Source: Flavobacterium cucumis
Lineage (GTDB): Bacteria > Bacteroidota > Bacteroidia > Flavobacteriales > Flavobacteriaceae
Direction: 5' to 3'
Assembly: GCF_900148835.1 (NCBI RefSeq)
Contig: NZ_FRYK01000003.1
Location: forward strand, 276,713 to 340,712
Length of the DNA stretch: 64,000 bases
The translations under genes and the position numbers were made by a program. The notes below the pieces were generated by a model. That model worked only from the letters and a program-made list of their open reading frames with translations, was not told where the DNA came from and did no database searches. Below are positions 63,441 through 64,000 of the stretch, piece by piece (position 1 is the first letter of the stretch; each line of letters begins with the position of its first letter).

Positions 63441-63911
63441 GTTAGCAAACGTTTTTAATTGGTTGATAATTTTAATTTTTGTGGTGGAAGAAAATAATAA
63501 TGAATAGTTTTTTCTCCATTTTTTTGGGTTATTGTTGTGGCTAGTGGTAATAATTTTTTTCCTTTAATTTTATATCTGTATTCTGCAAAACTCTTTTTCC
63601 AGATAATATCATTTCCATAATCAGTTTCTTCTTTAACATCCAATATAAGTTTCCCATTTTCAATTTTCCAATCACCTTTCATTTGTTTATACTTTATTTG
63701 ATGATAATTGTATAAATAAGTTTGATGGAAATTTCCATTTTTATAGAGAGCTAAACTATCTAATTCGTAATGTGTGAAGATTCCTTTCTGTTTTTCTATT
63801 TTAAATTTATATACAGATTCTATTTCTTGTGAAAAGATAATGTTTGTTAAAATTCCAAATAATATTAAAAAGGTCTTTTTCACACGATATATTTTAAATG
63901 TTTGCTAACGT
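63441..63911 (-). repeat. Cassette-like unit A: inverted repeat around the 63455 gene
   Basis: GTTAGCAAAC (63441-63450) and GTTTGCTAAC (63902-63911) are a perfect 10-bp inverted repeat bracketing the gene. The left arm adjoins the right end of spacer copy 2; the right arm adjoins an IS1182-like left end. Confidence 0.78.
63455..63883 (-). CDS. Small exported protein of unknown function (cassette gene A)
   Basis: A 142-residue protein with a signal peptide (residues 1-18, KKTFLILFGILTNIIFS) and a beta-rich mature part resembling a small lipocalin-like or toast-rack domain (GDWKIENGKLILDVKEETDYG). The start is a GTG at 63881-63883. No family recognised. It is flanked by the perfect 10-bp inverted repeat of unit A, and a TATATTTG promoter in the adjacent IS left end lies 63 bp upstream. 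Confidence 0.68.
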   Translation of the reverse strand: MKKTFLILFGILTNIIFSQEIESVYKFKIEKQKGIFTHYELDSLALYKNGNFHQTYLYNYHQIKYKQMKGDWKIENGKLILDVKEETDYGNDIIWKKSFAEYRYKIKGKKLLPLATTITQKNGEKTIHYYFLPPQKLKLSTN

Positions 63912-64000
63912 CAGACTGTGAAAAAACCTCACAATCCTATTAACAAATATAGCTAAATAGTTGTAAGAAAAACACAATTTTTGTATTTTTAATCATGCAA
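63912..64000 (+). mobile_element. IS1182-like left end running out of the window
   Basis: Almost identical to 61454-61544, including the ATG CAA that begins the MQHIQGIS transposase start. The window ends two codons into the gene, so it cannot be seen whether this copy is intact. Confidence 0.65.
63946..63953 (-). promoter_or_regulatory. Outward promoter in the IS left end, facing gene 63455
   Basis: TATATTTG on the minus strand, 63 bp before the gene start. It is equivalent to 61488-61495. Confidence 0.55.

Overview
The window looks like a chromosomal segment of a Flavobacteriaceae bacterium (Bacteroidota, Flavobacterium-like). The reasons are the AT-rich sequence, the near absence of Shine-Dalgarno sequences, repeated promoters of the Bacteroidota form TAnnTTTG with a TTG/TTTG about 19 nt upstream, a large secreted protein with a gliding/T9SS type B C-terminal domain, and families typical of this phylum (DUF5686 with a carboxypeptidase-like domain, DUF4290 next to murA, DUF6952, DUF6428, TM2 plus DUF2752). 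All family names are from memory of sequence patterns; no database search was run.

Layout. 1-6.5 kb: end of a periplasmic-binding-fold protein, an OsmC protein, two small genes, then pyrG, yidC and proC. 6.5-9.9 kb: tRNA-Tyr, a TlpA-like lipoprotein and rpsA behind a structured leader. 9.9-14.5 kb: a metalloid operon (ArsR, DUF6428, methyltransferase, ChrA, Trx-type arsenate reductase, Acr3). 14.5-18.2 kb: redox and peroxide defence (DUF6952, thioredoxin, 2-Cys peroxiredoxin, KatG). 18.3-25.8 kb: NhaC, an M28 peptidase, a Cys/Met-type PLP enzyme divergent from an Lrp regulator, tRNA-Met, a START-like protein, a class IV aminotransferase, YqgE and HU. 25.9-32.7 kb: fmt-recQ-ATPase on the minus strand, then DUF493-DUF4290-murA and a TauE/SafE transporter on the plus strand. 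32.7-33.3 kb: a YafQ-type toxin-antitoxin pair bracketed by a 29-bp direct repeat that copies the 3' end of the transporter gene. 33.3-45.6 kb: DUF5686 protein, a GxxExxY gene broken by a nonsense codon, a 95-bp tandem repeat block, aroQ, outer-membrane barrels, DUF2752/TM2, xerD, lgt, yidD, cysS and folE. 45.7-58.5 kb: a 2070-residue T9SS adhesin with an internal 528-bp higher-order repeat, an aminotransferase, a retropepsin-like/PDZ protein, DUF1573 and valS.

The last 5.5 kb (58.5-64 kb) is an accessory region. It starts in a decayed gene remnant after valS and contains only small minus-strand genes (MepB-like, DUF1304, small lipoproteins and unknowns). At least four of these genes are each flanked by their own gene-specific inverted repeat, with a GTTA/TAAC-type core and 9-15 bp arms. 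The spacers between them are either a shared ~350-bp repeat or left ends of IS1182-like elements, and each spacer carries an outward TATATTTG promoter facing the next small gene. This is the arrangement expected of integron-like gene cassettes (inverse core after the gene, core before it), but the bodies are far longer than classical attC sites and no integron integrase is visible. It is my main candidate for an undescribed system.
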